Assembly: GCA_038206725.1 (NCBI GenBank)
Contig: JBBRAO010000001.1
Span: forward strand, 1-64,000
Direction of reading: 5' to 3'
Source: JBAXXL01 sp038206725
GTDB lineage: Bacteria > Bacteroidota > Ignavibacteria > Kapaibacteriales > UBA2268
DNA length: 64,000 nucleotides
Position numbers and translations under genes: made by a program. Of this stretch, positions 1 to 9,158 are shown one piece after another; within the stretch, counting starts at the first letter, position 1, and every line of letters starts with the position of its first letter. The notes under the pieces were generated by a model. That model saw nothing but the letters and a program-made list of their open reading frames with translations. It did no database searches and was not told where the DNA came from.

Positions 1-471
1 TGGTACATTAATCGTTTCTGTACTTTTATAAATGCAAATTAAAATTCTTTTTCCAAATAAACAAATATATTATTCCATTTTTGCAAATTATTATTTTTCA
101 CTTAATTAAAGAAAGTTCCTATATATATATATATATATATAGGCTCACCTAATTATATTTTTACCCCCCCCCCTAATACGTTATATGCGGCTTGCAATAT
201 AAAGTGTTAGTGCATTATACCGGTTATATTCTATTTAGGGGCAGGTAATTTGTTTTATCTCAAAACGAGAAATATTGAGACCAAACAAGGATGTTTGTCC
301 CACCAAGCCATTCTGTCAAAGGCTTTCAGCCTGCAGAAGATGGATTCTTCACTTCGTTCAGAATGAACAACTTGTTGTATATTGAGGAGATTGCGGGTCA
401 AGCACGGAATGAGAGCAAAAATATCTTTGCGTCTTTGCGGTGAATTCTTGATTTTCTTCGTAATTCGTAAT
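1..471. other. Left-edge spacer made of dispersed repeat fragments
   Basis: No convincing gene is visible. The stretch holds an alternating TA run (about 119-141), a run of ten C (164-173), a fragment resembling the inside of the MITE-like element found at 15.8 kb (about 284-325), a GAAGATGG...CTTCACTTCG motif (336-366) that recurs near 34.63 kb, and a CTTTGCGTCTTTGCGG motif (425-440) whose reverse complement recurs near 15.70 kb. The right end runs into an AATTACGAATT repeat that overlaps the 3' end of asd. Confidence 0.6.
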
Positions 472-1464
472 TTATAATTCGTAATTGATTAGCAGTTCAG
501 CAATTTGTACCGCGTTTGTAGCGGCACCTTTGCGCAAATTATCCGCCGAGATCCATAAGTATAATCCATTTTCAACTGAGCTGTCCAATCGAACGCGCCC
601 AACGAATACTTCATCCTTGCCGGAAGCCAATTGCGCTGTCGGGTAAATATCGTTTGCCAAATCATCAACTAAGACTATCCCTGGGAAGTCGGCAAGAACT
701 TTTTTTGCTTGTTCGAGTGTGAAACCGATTTTCAATTCAACATTAACTGATTCGCCGTGACCGCCCAAAACAGGCAATCGGACGCAAGTAAAAGCTAACT
801 TCAAATCCTGATTATTCAATATTTTCCGTGTTTCAGCAAACATCTTCTGTTCTTCCTGAGTGAATTCACTATCGCCATAAGACGAATGGAACATTGTGTT
901 GAAAGCAATCTGGTGTTTACAATTGCTTTCTAAGCCCGATACTTCCGAATCCAATTGATCCAAGCCCTTTTGCCCAGCACCCGATATTGATTGATATGTC
1001 GAGCAAACAACTCGCGTCAATCCAAAAGCCTCATCAAGAGCTTTTAATGGCAGAACAAGCTGAATCGTGGAGCAGTTGGGGTTTGCTATGATATTCTTAT
1101 GGTTTTTAATACTTTCGGGGTTGACCTCGGGCACACAAAGCGGTACATCGGGATGTTGTCTCCAATAGCTTCCATTATCAATCACTATGCAACCTGCTCC
1201 GACGGCTATAGGCGCAAAGACGCGTCCTACCTCCGAACCTGCTGAAAACAAAGCGATATCCACACCATCGAATGATGTGGATATTAACTCTTCTACTACT
1301 ATTTTTTCATTTCCGAAATCTACTAACTGTCCTGCTGAGCGACCCGATGCTAATGCTTTAACGTTTCCGCAAGGGAAATTCCGTTCTTTCAAAACCTTGA
1401 GCATTGTTCGTCCGACCAATCCGGTTGCGCCGACAACAGCGACATTTACTTTTTCTTTGTTCAA
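472..1464 (-). CDS. asd: Aspartate-semialdehyde dehydrogenase
   Basis: Reduces 4-aspartyl phosphate to aspartate semialdehyde with NADPH, the branch point to lysine/diaminopimelate, threonine and methionine. Visible: an N-terminal Rossmann motif VAVVGATGLVG, the active-site motif NPNCSTIQ with the catalytic Cys at about residue 131, and the GGHGES motif with the catalytic His at about 236. There is no ATG near the family N-terminus. I prefer a TTG preceded by GAGG at a 9-nt spacing, which starts 16 nt after the rny stop; TTG codons at 1479 and 1518 are alternatives without a visible ribosome site. At about 330 aa it has normal length. The last four codons and stop lie inside a dispersed AATTACGAATT repeat. 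Likely last gene of the pheT-zapA-rny transcript. Confidence 0.93.
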   Translation of the reverse strand: MNKEKVNVAVVGATGLVGRTMLKVLKERNFPCGNVKALASGRSAGQLVDFGNEKIVVEELISTSFDGVDIALFSAGSEVGRVFAPIAVGAGCIVIDNGSYWRQHPDVPLCVPEVNPESIKNHKNIIANPNCSTIQLVLPLKALDEAFGLTRVVCSTYQSISGAGQKGLDQLDSEVSGLESNCKHQIAFNTMFHSSYGDSEFTQEEQKMFAETRKILNNQDLKLAFTCVRLPVLGGHGESVNVELKIGFTLEQAKKVLADFPGIVLVDDLANDIYPTAQLASGKDEVFVGRVRLDSSVENGLYLWISADNLRKGAATNAVQIAELLINYEL

Positions 1465-1480
1465 ATCAAACGGCCTCAAA

Positions 1481-3046
1481 TTATTTTGCGAAAGCGACGC
1501 TTCTGCGTTCTCTAACAACTGTAACTTTAATTTGACCCGGATATTCCATTTCCAATTCGATTTTCTTAGCTACATTGACCGAAATCTCGTCAGCTGTGAA
1601 ATCGTCTATCGCATCCGGTTCAACAATAACGCGAATTTCACGCCCTGCTTGAATAGCGAACGTTTTTGCGACACCTTGGAAACTTTGTGCTATCTCTTCA
1701 AGTTTTTGTAATCTCTTAACGTAGTTTTCCAACGACTCGCGGCGAGCACCCGGACGGGCACCGCTTATCGAGTCGGCGGCTTGAATAAGTACCGCTATTG
1801 GAGTTTCCATCTCGATATCTTCGTGGTGGGCTCCGATTGCGTTACAAACAGTATATTTTTCTTTATATTTTTTGGCTAATTCATAACCGATTAAAGCGTG
1901 AGGCGCGGTTTCTTTTTCAACGCATTTTCCAATATCGTGGAGTATTGCGGCGCGCTTAGCTAAGTCAACATCAACGCCGATTTCTGCCGCCATTATACCG
2001 GCTAAATAAGCAACTTCCATTGAGTGGTTAAGCAAGTTTTGACCGTAGCTGGTGCGGTATTTCATTCTACCGATAAGTTTTAACAACTCAACGTGCATAT
2101 TGTGGATACCCAGTTCAAAAATTGCGGCTTCGCCAATTTGTTCTAAATTGCCTTCCAATTCATTTTTAACTTTCTCAACAACTTCTTCGATACGAGTAGG
2201 GTGAATACGGCCGTCCAACATCAAACGCTCAAGAGCCAATTTAGCAACTTCACGGCGGAAAGGATCGAAACCGGAAATCACAACTGCTTCCGGTGTATCG
2301 TCAATTATCAAGTCTATACCGGTCGCCGCTTCGAATGCACGGATATTTCTGCCTTCGCGTCCGATTATGCGCCCTTTCATTTCATCGCTGTCTAAGTTTA
2401 CTACTGCAACGGTTGTTTCTGTACTATGGTCCGAAGCGGAACGTTGAATGGCTTGAACAACAATATTTTGAGCTTCTTTTGTAGCTGTTATACGAGCTTC
2501 TTCACGGATTTTATGAGCGATAGATTGTCCATCAACCTTTGCTTCGTTAAACAAATTGTCCATAAGGATTTTTTTGGCATCCTCGCGGGAAAGCCCGGCT
2601 ACTTGTTCTAATCTTTTGTTTTGCTCATCAATAATTCCATCAACAACTTTCGATTTTTCGGAGAGTTTCTTTTCTTTATTGCCCATATCTTCTTCGAAAG
2701 CATGTACTTTAGCTTCTTTTTTCTGAATAAGTTCTAACTTACTGTTTAAACCGTCTTCTCTTTCCTTTAACTGTTTTTCAATAGTCTTTGCTTTTTGATT
2801 TCTTTGATTCGCTTCACTTTCAAATTCCATTTTTCTACGATGCCAATCTTCTTTGGCTTCGAGCATTTTTTCTTTTTTTACATTTCTTGCTTCGTTTTCG
2901 GCGTCTTTTAAAATGTTTTTCGCGTTTAATTCCGCTTGACTAATCTTCTCTTTTATTGCACTTTTTGTTGATATATTGCCTATGACAAATGCCGCCAAAA
3001 AGCCCAATACACTCACAATAACAATTGTTAATATGCCCATAAACAT
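1481..3046 (-). CDS. rny: Ribonuclease Y
   Basis: Membrane-anchored endoribonuclease that starts mRNA decay. The 521-aa chain has the full family layout: one N-terminal transmembrane helix (about 3-23), a long charged coiled coil (about 28-200), a KH RNA-binding domain with GRIIGREGRNI (about 225-235), and an HD phosphohydrolase domain with HSMEVAYLAG, ILHDIGK (His370-Asp371) and a further His at about 383. Two ATG codons lie close together at the start (MFMG), after a TGGAGT ribosome site. It follows zapA on the same strand after a 308-nt spacer holding a probable 6S RNA, and asd follows within 16 nt. Confidence 0.97.
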   Translation of the reverse strand: MFMGILTIVIVSVLGFLAAFVIGNISTKSAIKEKISQAELNAKNILKDAENEARNVKKEKMLEAKEDWHRRKMEFESEANQRNQKAKTIEKQLKEREDGLNSKLELIQKKEAKVHAFEEDMGNKEKKLSEKSKVVDGIIDEQNKRLEQVAGLSREDAKKILMDNLFNEAKVDGQSIAHKIREEARITATKEAQNIVVQAIQRSASDHSTETTVAVVNLDSDEMKGRIIGREGRNIRAFEAATGIDLIIDDTPEAVVISGFDPFRREVAKLALERLMLDGRIHPTRIEEVVEKVKNELEGNLEQIGEAAIFELGIHNMHVELLKLIGRMKYRTSYGQNLLNHSMEVAYLAGIMAAEIGVDVDLAKRAAILHDIGKCVEKETAPHALIGYELAKKYKEKYTVCNAIGAHHEDIEMETPIAVLIQAADSISGARPGARRESLENYVKRLQKLEEIAQSFQGVAKTFAIQAGREIRVIVEPDAIDDFTADEISVNVAKKIELEMEYPGQIKVTVVRERRSVAFAK

Positions 3047-3134
3047 ACTCCATCTATTTTAATTTTGTCAAATAACTCGGCTTATAAATAAAACGATAAA
3101 AATCCGCTTTGGGTATGCCAAGTTGTAATTTTGT

Positions 3135-3300
3135 AATAAGTATCTATATTTAAAGAAACTGCAGGAACACTGCCGGAACTTACGTTCATCCTCGGATTGA
3201 AGAACCTTCCGGGAAAGGTTGGTACTCTCCGAATCACTTCAAACTTCCACTGATAATTGAGGCCTGTTTTCCAAACTCGAGAAAGTCCCTATTTCTGTGC
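3135..3300 (-). ncRNA. ssrS: Probable 6S RNA (6S-Flavo/ssrS type)
   Basis: The gene-free spacer between zapA and rny folds, on the minus strand, into a long rod: a closing stem GGAAAACAGG with CCTGCAGTTTC, an asymmetric internal bubble, an upper stem with GGAA/TTCC and CGGA/TCCG pairings, and a terminal hairpin AACCTT-TCCCGG-AAGGTT. A closing stem, central bubble and upper stem is the known shape of 6S RNA, which mimics an open promoter and binds RNA polymerase; linkage of 6S RNA to zapA is known in other bacteria. Ends are approximate (core 3155-3272). The fold was made by eye; no covariance search was run. Confidence 0.55.
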
Positions 3301-3354
3301 TTATAGTTCTTTTCCAAATCAAAACGACAGTGCGCCCACAGCATTTATTTCATT

Positions 3355-3645
3355 CTAAATGACTTTATTTCCTAAGATACCGTTTAATGCTGATTTTATT
3401 TCATTTAATTCCTGCTGAAGAGTATCTGCTTTCTCTTCGGCTAATTGAAGTTTTTCTTGCTGAAATATTATTTCATTAAGAGCCGCTAATATCAATATTC
3501 TCTTGTAGTCTGTGTGCGTACCGTAAACTTCACGAAGCTTATCCAACTGTATATTAAAAAGCTCGGCGCTTTTTTGCAGAAGGGCTTCGTTTTCACTTGT
3601 AAATGAAAAATTTTCGCCACCAATATTTATTAAGTTTGGTTCCAT
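3355..3645 (-). CDS. zapA: ZapA-family cell division protein
   Basis: A 96-aa protein with the ZapA layout: a short N-terminal beta region ending in GENFSFTSENEALLQKSAEL, then a helical C-terminal coiled coil (about 50-90) rich in Glu, Lys and Leu. ZapA crosslinks FtsZ filaments in the division ring. Context supports the call: downstream of pheT and a coiled-coil gene, and upstream of a likely 6S RNA and rny. Identification rests on size, layout and synteny because the family is weakly conserved. Confidence 0.82.
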   Translation of the reverse strand: MEPNLINIGGENFSFTSENEALLQKSAELFNIQLDKLREVYGTHTDYKRILILAALNEIIFQQEKLQLAEEKADTLQQELNEIKSALNGILGNKVI

Positions 3646-3735
3646 TATTCAGGGTCATTTAGTAAAACTATTTTTTTTCAATAATATATGTAATTTTCAA
3701 ACGATAATTTTAGACGGTTTATCCGTCTCAATATT

Positions 3736-5166
3736 TTATTTATTCATTTTGTTGATAAATAGCTCAATTCTGTTAACTAATTCCGTTGCTTTTAATTTAT
3801 CAATAATGATCGATTCTTCGCGTTCGGTATCGGGTTTCTTTTGAGCTAAACCACGTTTTAATTGCTCCAATTCCTCGTTCAAAATATCTAATTCAATATA
3901 ACTTTCGATTAAATCCGCTTGCAATCCATCGTGGTCCTTGCGGCGGGTGATCATCTTGAGTTCTTCCATTTTGCTGAGCAATAAATCGTTTCTGCGCCTT
4001 AATTCGCCGATTTCACTTTTATATTGAGGTCCCGGAACTTTGTCAATTTGTATATCCTTTATCTTGTTAAATTCATTAGTAAGTTCATCTTTCTCGGAAA
4101 TTACTTGATTTACCTTCCAAGTCAATGAACGATTTTGCTCCTCGAGAGCTTCTAATGTTTCGTTCGTTTTTTTGATTACCTCGCGTAATTTTGTTTTTTC
4201 TTGTTCATTTATATCGTTAAGTCTTCGAATTTTATCTTTTAGCTCTTTATTTTCTTGAGTACGGCTCTTATCTAAATTGAATTTTTCTTCGATGATACTC
4301 AATAAATTTGATTCTTTCTGATCGTTATCTTTAACTATTTCAATTGTTTTTGTTAATTGCTTAATGTTCTGCTTGAATTCTTCAAACTTATTATCTATCG
4401 TATTTCGCTCTCTTATTACACTGTCGTAGAGTTTATCCGCCGAAATATTTACGGATTGAATTTGAAGCTGGTATGTATCCAAACCAGTATTCGCTACTTG
4501 CTGTAAGAGCAAATTCGATATTTCATTATTATGTTTGAACAGTCTTTGAATGGAATTCAATCGGTCTTTCAGTGAAAACAAATCGCTGTATATACGTGCT
4601 ATAAATTCTTCATATTTCGATGCAAATTCACCGGTTTGGGTAATATTCCCGAAGTTTCTGTTTTCTAATATGCTCACTTTTTCTTTAAAAGCTTCTATAA
4701 CTTTGTCTTTTTCCAACGATTCTTTTTTGCGTTGAATCATTTCCGTTTGAACATACACAAAGTTTGCAACCTGAACTTGAAGTTCCTTGTTTTCGCTTAT
4801 TAATTTTTCGTTTGCAGTTTGCGATTCGTTCAATTTTTGAACAACAAGGTTCATTTTTTTGTCAAAGGTGTCTAAGGTTTCTTGCGAACCCCGCGCCCCT
4901 TTTTCAAAATTATCATTCGCTTGAGCCAGATAATCAATCTTGCTGTTAAGCTGTTCCATTGAATAATAAAGACGGGAAATAAGATTGCTTTTCTCATCCA
5001 ATTCTGTACTGATGGCTTCATTTTCTTTTTGCAGTGAAGCATTATTCTGCTTTAATATTTCGACCATATCAGCTATTTCGTGAATTGCTTTCAGCACTCC
5101 ATTTTGATTTTGGCTGATATCTTGATCAAAAGTTGTATCTTGCGTATGTTCCATAGAAGTATCCAT
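3736..5166 (-). CDS. Large coiled-coil protein between pheT and zapA
   Basis: I do not recognise a catalytic domain. The 476-aa product has no signal peptide or membrane helix and is almost entirely predicted coiled coil, with long Glu/Lys/Asn/Gln heptad-like stretches (about 20-130, 140-175, 250-450) interrupted by a less charged segment at about 180-240. It starts 4 nt after pheT and is followed 90 nt later by zapA, so the three are probably co-transcribed. Many Bacteroidota carry a short ZapB-like coiled-coil gene at this place; this could be an enlarged counterpart with a structural role in division. That role is inferred from position alone. Confidence 0.8.
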   Translation of the reverse strand: MDTSMEHTQDTTFDQDISQNQNGVLKAIHEIADMVEILKQNNASLQKENEAISTELDEKSNLISRLYYSMEQLNSKIDYLAQANDNFEKGARGSQETLDTFDKKMNLVVQKLNESQTANEKLISENKELQVQVANFVYVQTEMIQRKKESLEKDKVIEAFKEKVSILENRNFGNITQTGEFASKYEEFIARIYSDLFSLKDRLNSIQRLFKHNNEISNLLLQQVANTGLDTYQLQIQSVNISADKLYDSVIRERNTIDNKFEEFKQNIKQLTKTIEIVKDNDQKESNLLSIIEEKFNLDKSRTQENKELKDKIRRLNDINEQEKTKLREVIKKTNETLEALEEQNRSLTWKVNQVISEKDELTNEFNKIKDIQIDKVPGPQYKSEIGELRRRNDLLLSKMEELKMITRRKDHDGLQADLIESYIELDILNEELEQLKRGLAQKKPDTEREESIIIDKLKATELVNRIELFINKMNK

Positions 5167-5170
5167 TTAA

Positions 5171-7594
5171 TTATGAACTTCGTAATCTTGCATTAAAACG
5201 TTTTTCGACTGATTTTACTATGTTGTCAATAGAACTATCTACCTCGTTATCCTTCAATGTTCTGTCCAAAGCACCGTAGGTCAAAGCATAAGCAACGCTC
5301 TTCATTCCTTCGGCGATCCCTTTACCTTCGTAAACATCGAACACTACAAGGTCGGTTAATAAATTCCCGGCGTTTTGGATAATCTCTTTATAAATATCAC
5401 CCGCGGCAACATCGTTAGCGACTTCAAACGCTAAATCTCGTTGGCTTGTCGGATAAGGCGACACCCCTTTGAATTTATTTTTACCAAAAACCGATGTGTA
5501 AAATGGTTCCATATCAATTACAGCCATATACACCGGCAGTTTTATATCGTACTGAGCTTTAATCTTCTTGTCAACTTCACCCAATACTCCCACATACTGC
5601 TTTTTATTGTATATAGCGATTATATTTTTCGAAAAACCGGGTTTCGACTCCGGAAATTCTTTAAATTTCAATTTATTATTTAAGTTGAAGAATTTTAGCA
5701 AACCTTCGACACTGCCTTTTATATCATAAAAATCAACAGTTCTGGGTTTTTCGGACCATTGCTTTGGTGCCGCGGAACCACTGATGATTATCATCAATTT
5801 TTCTAATTCGGAGTACCCCTGAATAAAGTTTGATTCTTCAGGTTTTGCTTTACGGAACACCTTACCGATTTCAAAAAGCTGTAGGTCGTGGTTGCCCATC
5901 CTTTGATTATGACTGATGATTTTCATCATCGATGGGATCACCGTCGGACGCATTACCGCCATCTCTTCGTTCAGCGGATTTGCCAATTCAACCAAATCAG
6001 TTGTGTAAAGACTTGCCGCTTTCGGGTCTATCAGATGTTGTGTTACTATTTCCTTGAAACCGCTCATAGCCATATAATCGGCGATTTTCTGTTTCAGCGG
6101 ACTAATTGCCAATTCATCAACAATCACGCTACCGGCATAGTCCACAGGTGAATAATACTGAGGTTCGATTTTATCGTAATTATATAAGCGCGCTAATTCT
6201 TCTATCAAATCTATTTCGGCTTTTACATCAACTCTATAAGGCGGAACTTCGTAAAGCAATTCTTTTTCGTTTTCAGATAGGACTACAAAACCCAAGCTCG
6301 CCATAATCTCTTTAACACGTTCGTTGCTAATCTCAAAACCCAATATCTTAGCCGCTCTAGCATAACGAAGTTTTATCTGCTTACGTTCAATTTTTTCCGG
6401 ATAGACATCAATAATTCCTTCGGCTATTTTGCCACCGCAAATTTCCACAAATAGTTGAGCGGCTCTGTCTGCGGCAGGTACCAAACCTTCGGGATTTACG
6501 CCGCGTTCGTAGCGATAGGATGCATCGCTTAGAATGCCTAATTTACGAGCAGTGCGTCGTATGGATGCAGGTTGAAAATACGCTGATTCTAAAAGTATGT
6601 TCGTTGTTTCGTTAGTGATTTCACTATTTTGACCGCCCATTACACCGCCGACAGCCAAAGGCTTCTCGGAATCGCAAATCATAAGCATTTCCGAATTAAG
6701 GGTGCGTTCTTTTCCGTCCAAAGTAATGAATTTATCGCCTTCGTTTGCACATTTGACGATGATTTCGCCACCGGCTAATTTATCCAAATCGAAAGCGTGG
6801 AGCGGTTGACCGTATTCCATTAAAACGAAATTCGTTATATCCACCAGTGCGCTCACTGAGCGTAAACCGACGGCTGTTAATCTGTTTTTCAACCATTGAG
6901 GTGATTCTACGATTTTCACATTTTTTATCACTCTTGCGCAATAACGAGGACATTTTTTGCTGTCAACGATGCTTACACGAGCAAAATCATTTATATTCGA
7001 TTCGCTTTCAGTAAATTTGACTTCCGGATACTTCAATGTAGTTGCCAAACAAGCCGCCAAATCGCGAGCTATACCGATATGGCTCAAGCAATCAGCTTTG
7101 TTTGGAGTTAAGAAAATATCCAAAATCGTATCATCTATATCTAAATACGTCGATAATTCCATTCCAACGGGCGCGTCATCCGGTAAAACCCAAATTCCGG
7201 AGTCGTCCGTACCCAATTCCAATTCCGTTTGAGCGCAAAGCATTCCTTCGGAAACTTCACCGCGGATTTTTCGTTTTTCTAATTTAAACCCTGCGGCAGG
7301 AACCGTGGCGCCGATTTTTCCGAAAACCGCTTTTTGTCCGGCACGTACATTCGGAGCACCGCACACAACGGAATACTGAATTTCGCCGTCAGTCACTTTA
7401 CACAAGGATAATTTATCAGCTTCAGGATGCTTAATACATTCCTCAACTAACCCAATTACAAAGCCCTTATATTTAGCCCCCTGATAAATGATTTCTTCTA
7501 CTTCCATCCCCAACATAGTCAAGGTATCTGCTAAAACTTCGGGTGTCAATTCAAAATCTAAATAGTTTTTAAGCCATTTGTATGATAATTTCAT
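5171..7594 (-). CDS. pheT: Phenylalanine--tRNA ligase beta subunit
   Basis: Beta chain of the heterotetrameric synthetase that charges tRNA-Phe. The 807-aa length is normal. In order: N-terminal MKLSYKWLKNYLDFELTPE; an OB-fold tRNA-binding domain (about 40-150) with VVCGAPNVRAGQ; the B3/B4 editing region (about 210-385) with GQPLHAFDLDKL; the B5 domain (about 405-475); the catalytic-like domain (about 490-690); and a C-terminal ferredoxin-fold anticodon-binding domain (about 715-807) with YPTSQRDLAFEV. The partner pheS is not next to it in this window. It heads the run coiled-coil gene, zapA, 6S RNA, rny, asd. Confidence 0.97.
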   Translation of the reverse strand: MKLSYKWLKNYLDFELTPEVLADTLTMLGMEVEEIIYQGAKYKGFVIGLVEECIKHPEADKLSLCKVTDGEIQYSVVCGAPNVRAGQKAVFGKIGATVPAAGFKLEKRKIRGEVSEGMLCAQTELELGTDDSGIWVLPDDAPVGMELSTYLDIDDTILDIFLTPNKADCLSHIGIARDLAACLATTLKYPEVKFTESESNINDFARVSIVDSKKCPRYCARVIKNVKIVESPQWLKNRLTAVGLRSVSALVDITNFVLMEYGQPLHAFDLDKLAGGEIIVKCANEGDKFITLDGKERTLNSEMLMICDSEKPLAVGGVMGGQNSEITNETTNILLESAYFQPASIRRTARKLGILSDASYRYERGVNPEGLVPAADRAAQLFVEICGGKIAEGIIDVYPEKIERKQIKLRYARAAKILGFEISNERVKEIMASLGFVVLSENEKELLYEVPPYRVDVKAEIDLIEELARLYNYDKIEPQYYSPVDYAGSVIVDELAISPLKQKIADYMAMSGFKEIVTQHLIDPKAASLYTTDLVELANPLNEEMAVMRPTVIPSMMKIISHNQRMGNHDLQLFEIGKVFRKAKPEESNFIQGYSELEKLMIIISGSAAPKQWSEKPRTVDFYDIKGSVEGLLKFFNLNNKLKFKEFPESKPGFSKNIIAIYNKKQYVGVLGEVDKKIKAQYDIKLPVYMAVIDMEPFYTSVFGKNKFKGVSPYPTSQRDLAFEVANDVAAGDIYKEIIQNAGNLLTDLVVFDVYEGKGIAEGMKSVAYALTYGALDRTLKDNEVDSSIDNIVKSVEKRFNARLRSS

Positions 7595-8102
7595 AATTAT
7601 ATAAATTTGTTCTACAATACATATAAATTCGCAGTTTCAAAAATAATTCAATTATACCGATTTTCAAAATATTTTTTCATAAATCGCAAAATATATTCAT
7701 TTTTATTTATTTATGATAAATCCTGCGACAGTCATTCTTGTGATAGTGCGAAGCCATCTGGTTATATATCATTGTGTTGACATACTTCACTTAAACAAAG
7801 GAAAAAAAGTGATGAATTGAAATGGTCATCGAGCGGAGTCGAGATGATGATAGGTAAAGATATGGTCATCGAGCGGAGTCGAGATGATGTTATTTTAAGA
7901 AATTGATATAGTGTGGATTCAAAATGCCCGACACTCTTTAATCCTGAAAGGCTATAACATAATAGCTAGGGGAAGGAGTCAATAGTTAATGATAAATCCG
8001 CAGCAATGCTCTGAAAGAGCTAAATTTCAATAACCGTGGGTTTCACACACGGTATAGAGATTTAGCTACTTCGTAACAAGTTTTTCTCTTGTTTTCCCCA
8101 CT
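7595..8102. other. Spacer upstream of pheT with repeated motifs
   Basis: No gene is supported. It holds two direct copies of a GGTCATCGAGCGGAGTCGAG motif 40 nt apart and, near 8015-8075, a segment with TTTCAATAACCGTGGG and ACACGGT...GATTTAGCTACTTC related to segments at about 34.36 and 51.14 kb. The pheT promoter should lie in the AT-rich part between 7595 and 7700, but I cannot place it. Confidence 0.5.
7822..7889. repeat. Two direct copies of a GGTCATCGAGCGGAGTCGAG motif
   Basis: The 28-nt motif occurs identically at 7822-7849 and 7862-7889. Variants occur at 45827-45850 and, inverted, at 51194-51216. It is an imperfect palindrome (CATC...GATG). Similar short motifs are scattered in spacers of many unrelated bacterial genomes. 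Confidence 0.8.
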
Positions 8103-9158
8103 TTACGAGCTGACGTGTTTTGTATAAGGTACCAAGAAACTTGATACATTTACACCGAGAACAGAAATTTTGTAACCGCCCTCCATTATCAACAATGTAG
8201 GTATGTTCAGTTCACAACTCAGGAATTCAGCCATTTTGGTATAAAACGCTGTGGTTAACCGAAAATCTCCTAACTCTTCTATTTCATCTTCGTGTGTATC
8301 CACACCAAAGGAAATAATGAAAAATTCAGGATTGAATAATTTTATTTTATCAACGGCTTGGCTAAGTACACCAAAATACTCACAATCCATAACATTACCC
8401 CTTAACGGATAATTATGCACTTTGTCGTTATTTTCTTCCGAAAATCCGCTTAGATATGGATAAGCACGATCAGGATGGCCGTGAATTGAAACTAATAACA
8501 TATTTTCCTGACGTTGAATAATATCCTGAGTGCCATTGCCGTGATGGTAGTCCACATCAAGAATACAGACTTTAGGACGATATTTCCTTATATTGTCGCA
8601 GTTATCTTGAAGATATCTTGCCGCGATAGCCGCGTTATTTAAAAAACAATATCCACCGGCAAATTCATAACCCACGTGATGCCCCGGCGGTCTGGACAAA
8701 GAAAATACAGCACTTTCTCCGGCTAATATATATTTTGCCGCGGTCAGTGCTGAATATGCGGAATGTAGCGCGGCTAAATATGTTCCCTCAACAATCATTG
8801 TTGATAAATCGGTCATAAAATACCCTGCCTGGCCAATAGGACTTTTGGATATTAGTCGTTTTCGTAAAGCTCCAACCGGAAAGAAATCCGGCATTACACC
8901 TTCCGGGTTTAGTCCAGCGGCAACCCAATTCTCGTAAGCTTTATGAAGGTATTCGACATATTGCGCAGAGTGTACTTTTAAAATGTGTTTTAGCTCAAAT
9001 TCTTCAGTTTGCATAATATTTATATCATTCATTCGCTTGAGAGACTCTAATATTATGCTCATTCTATCCGGCGATTCGGCATATTCGATCAACTTATTTG
9101 ATATAAACTCTTTCGTCGGATTATGGAGCTTCGTTTTTTCAGAGTATATAACTTTCAT
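8103..9158 (-). CDS. Histone deacetylase-fold amidohydrolase
   Basis: Zinc-dependent deacetylase of the HDAC/AcuC/acetylpolyamine amidohydrolase superfamily. From the preferred ATG (351 aa; a TTG 33 nt upstream is possible) it begins MKVIYSEKTKLHNP, as in acetylpolyamine amidohydrolases. Signatures: RPPGHHVGYEF with tandem His at about 160-161, LDVDYHHGNGTQD supplying zinc-binding Asp and His at about 203-205, SIHGHPDRAYPY, ISFGVDTHEDE and LIMEGGYK. Bacterial members remove acetyl groups from polyamines, acetoin-related or other small amides; the substrate cannot be read from sequence. It stands alone, flanked by long repeat-bearing spacers. Confidence 0.9.
   Translation of the reverse strand: MKVIYSEKTKLHNPTKEFISNKLIEYAESPDRMSIILESLKRMNDINIMQTEEFELKHILKVHSAQYVEYLHKAYENWVAAGLNPEGVMPDFFPVGALRKRLISKSPIGQAGYFMTDLSTMIVEGTYLAALHSAYSALTAAKYILAGESAVFSLSRPPGHHVGYEFAGGYCFLNNAAIAARYLQDNCDNIRKYRPKVCILDVDYHHGNGTQDIIQRQENMLLVSIHGHPDRAYPYLSGFSEENNDKVHNYPLRGNVMDCEYFGVLSQAVDKIKLFNPEFFIISFGVDTHEDEIEELGDFRLTTAFYTKMAEFLSCELNIPTLLIMEGGYKISVLGVNVSSFLVPYTKHVSS

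Noticed and set aside
1187..1711. 174-codon plus-strand open frame over asd and rny
   Set aside because: Antisense to two well-supported conserved genes, with no domain of its own.
7822..7889. Two evenly spaced repeats as a minimal CRISPR array
   Set aside because: Only two units, a 12-nt spacer, an imperfect palindrome found singly elsewhere, and no cas genes.
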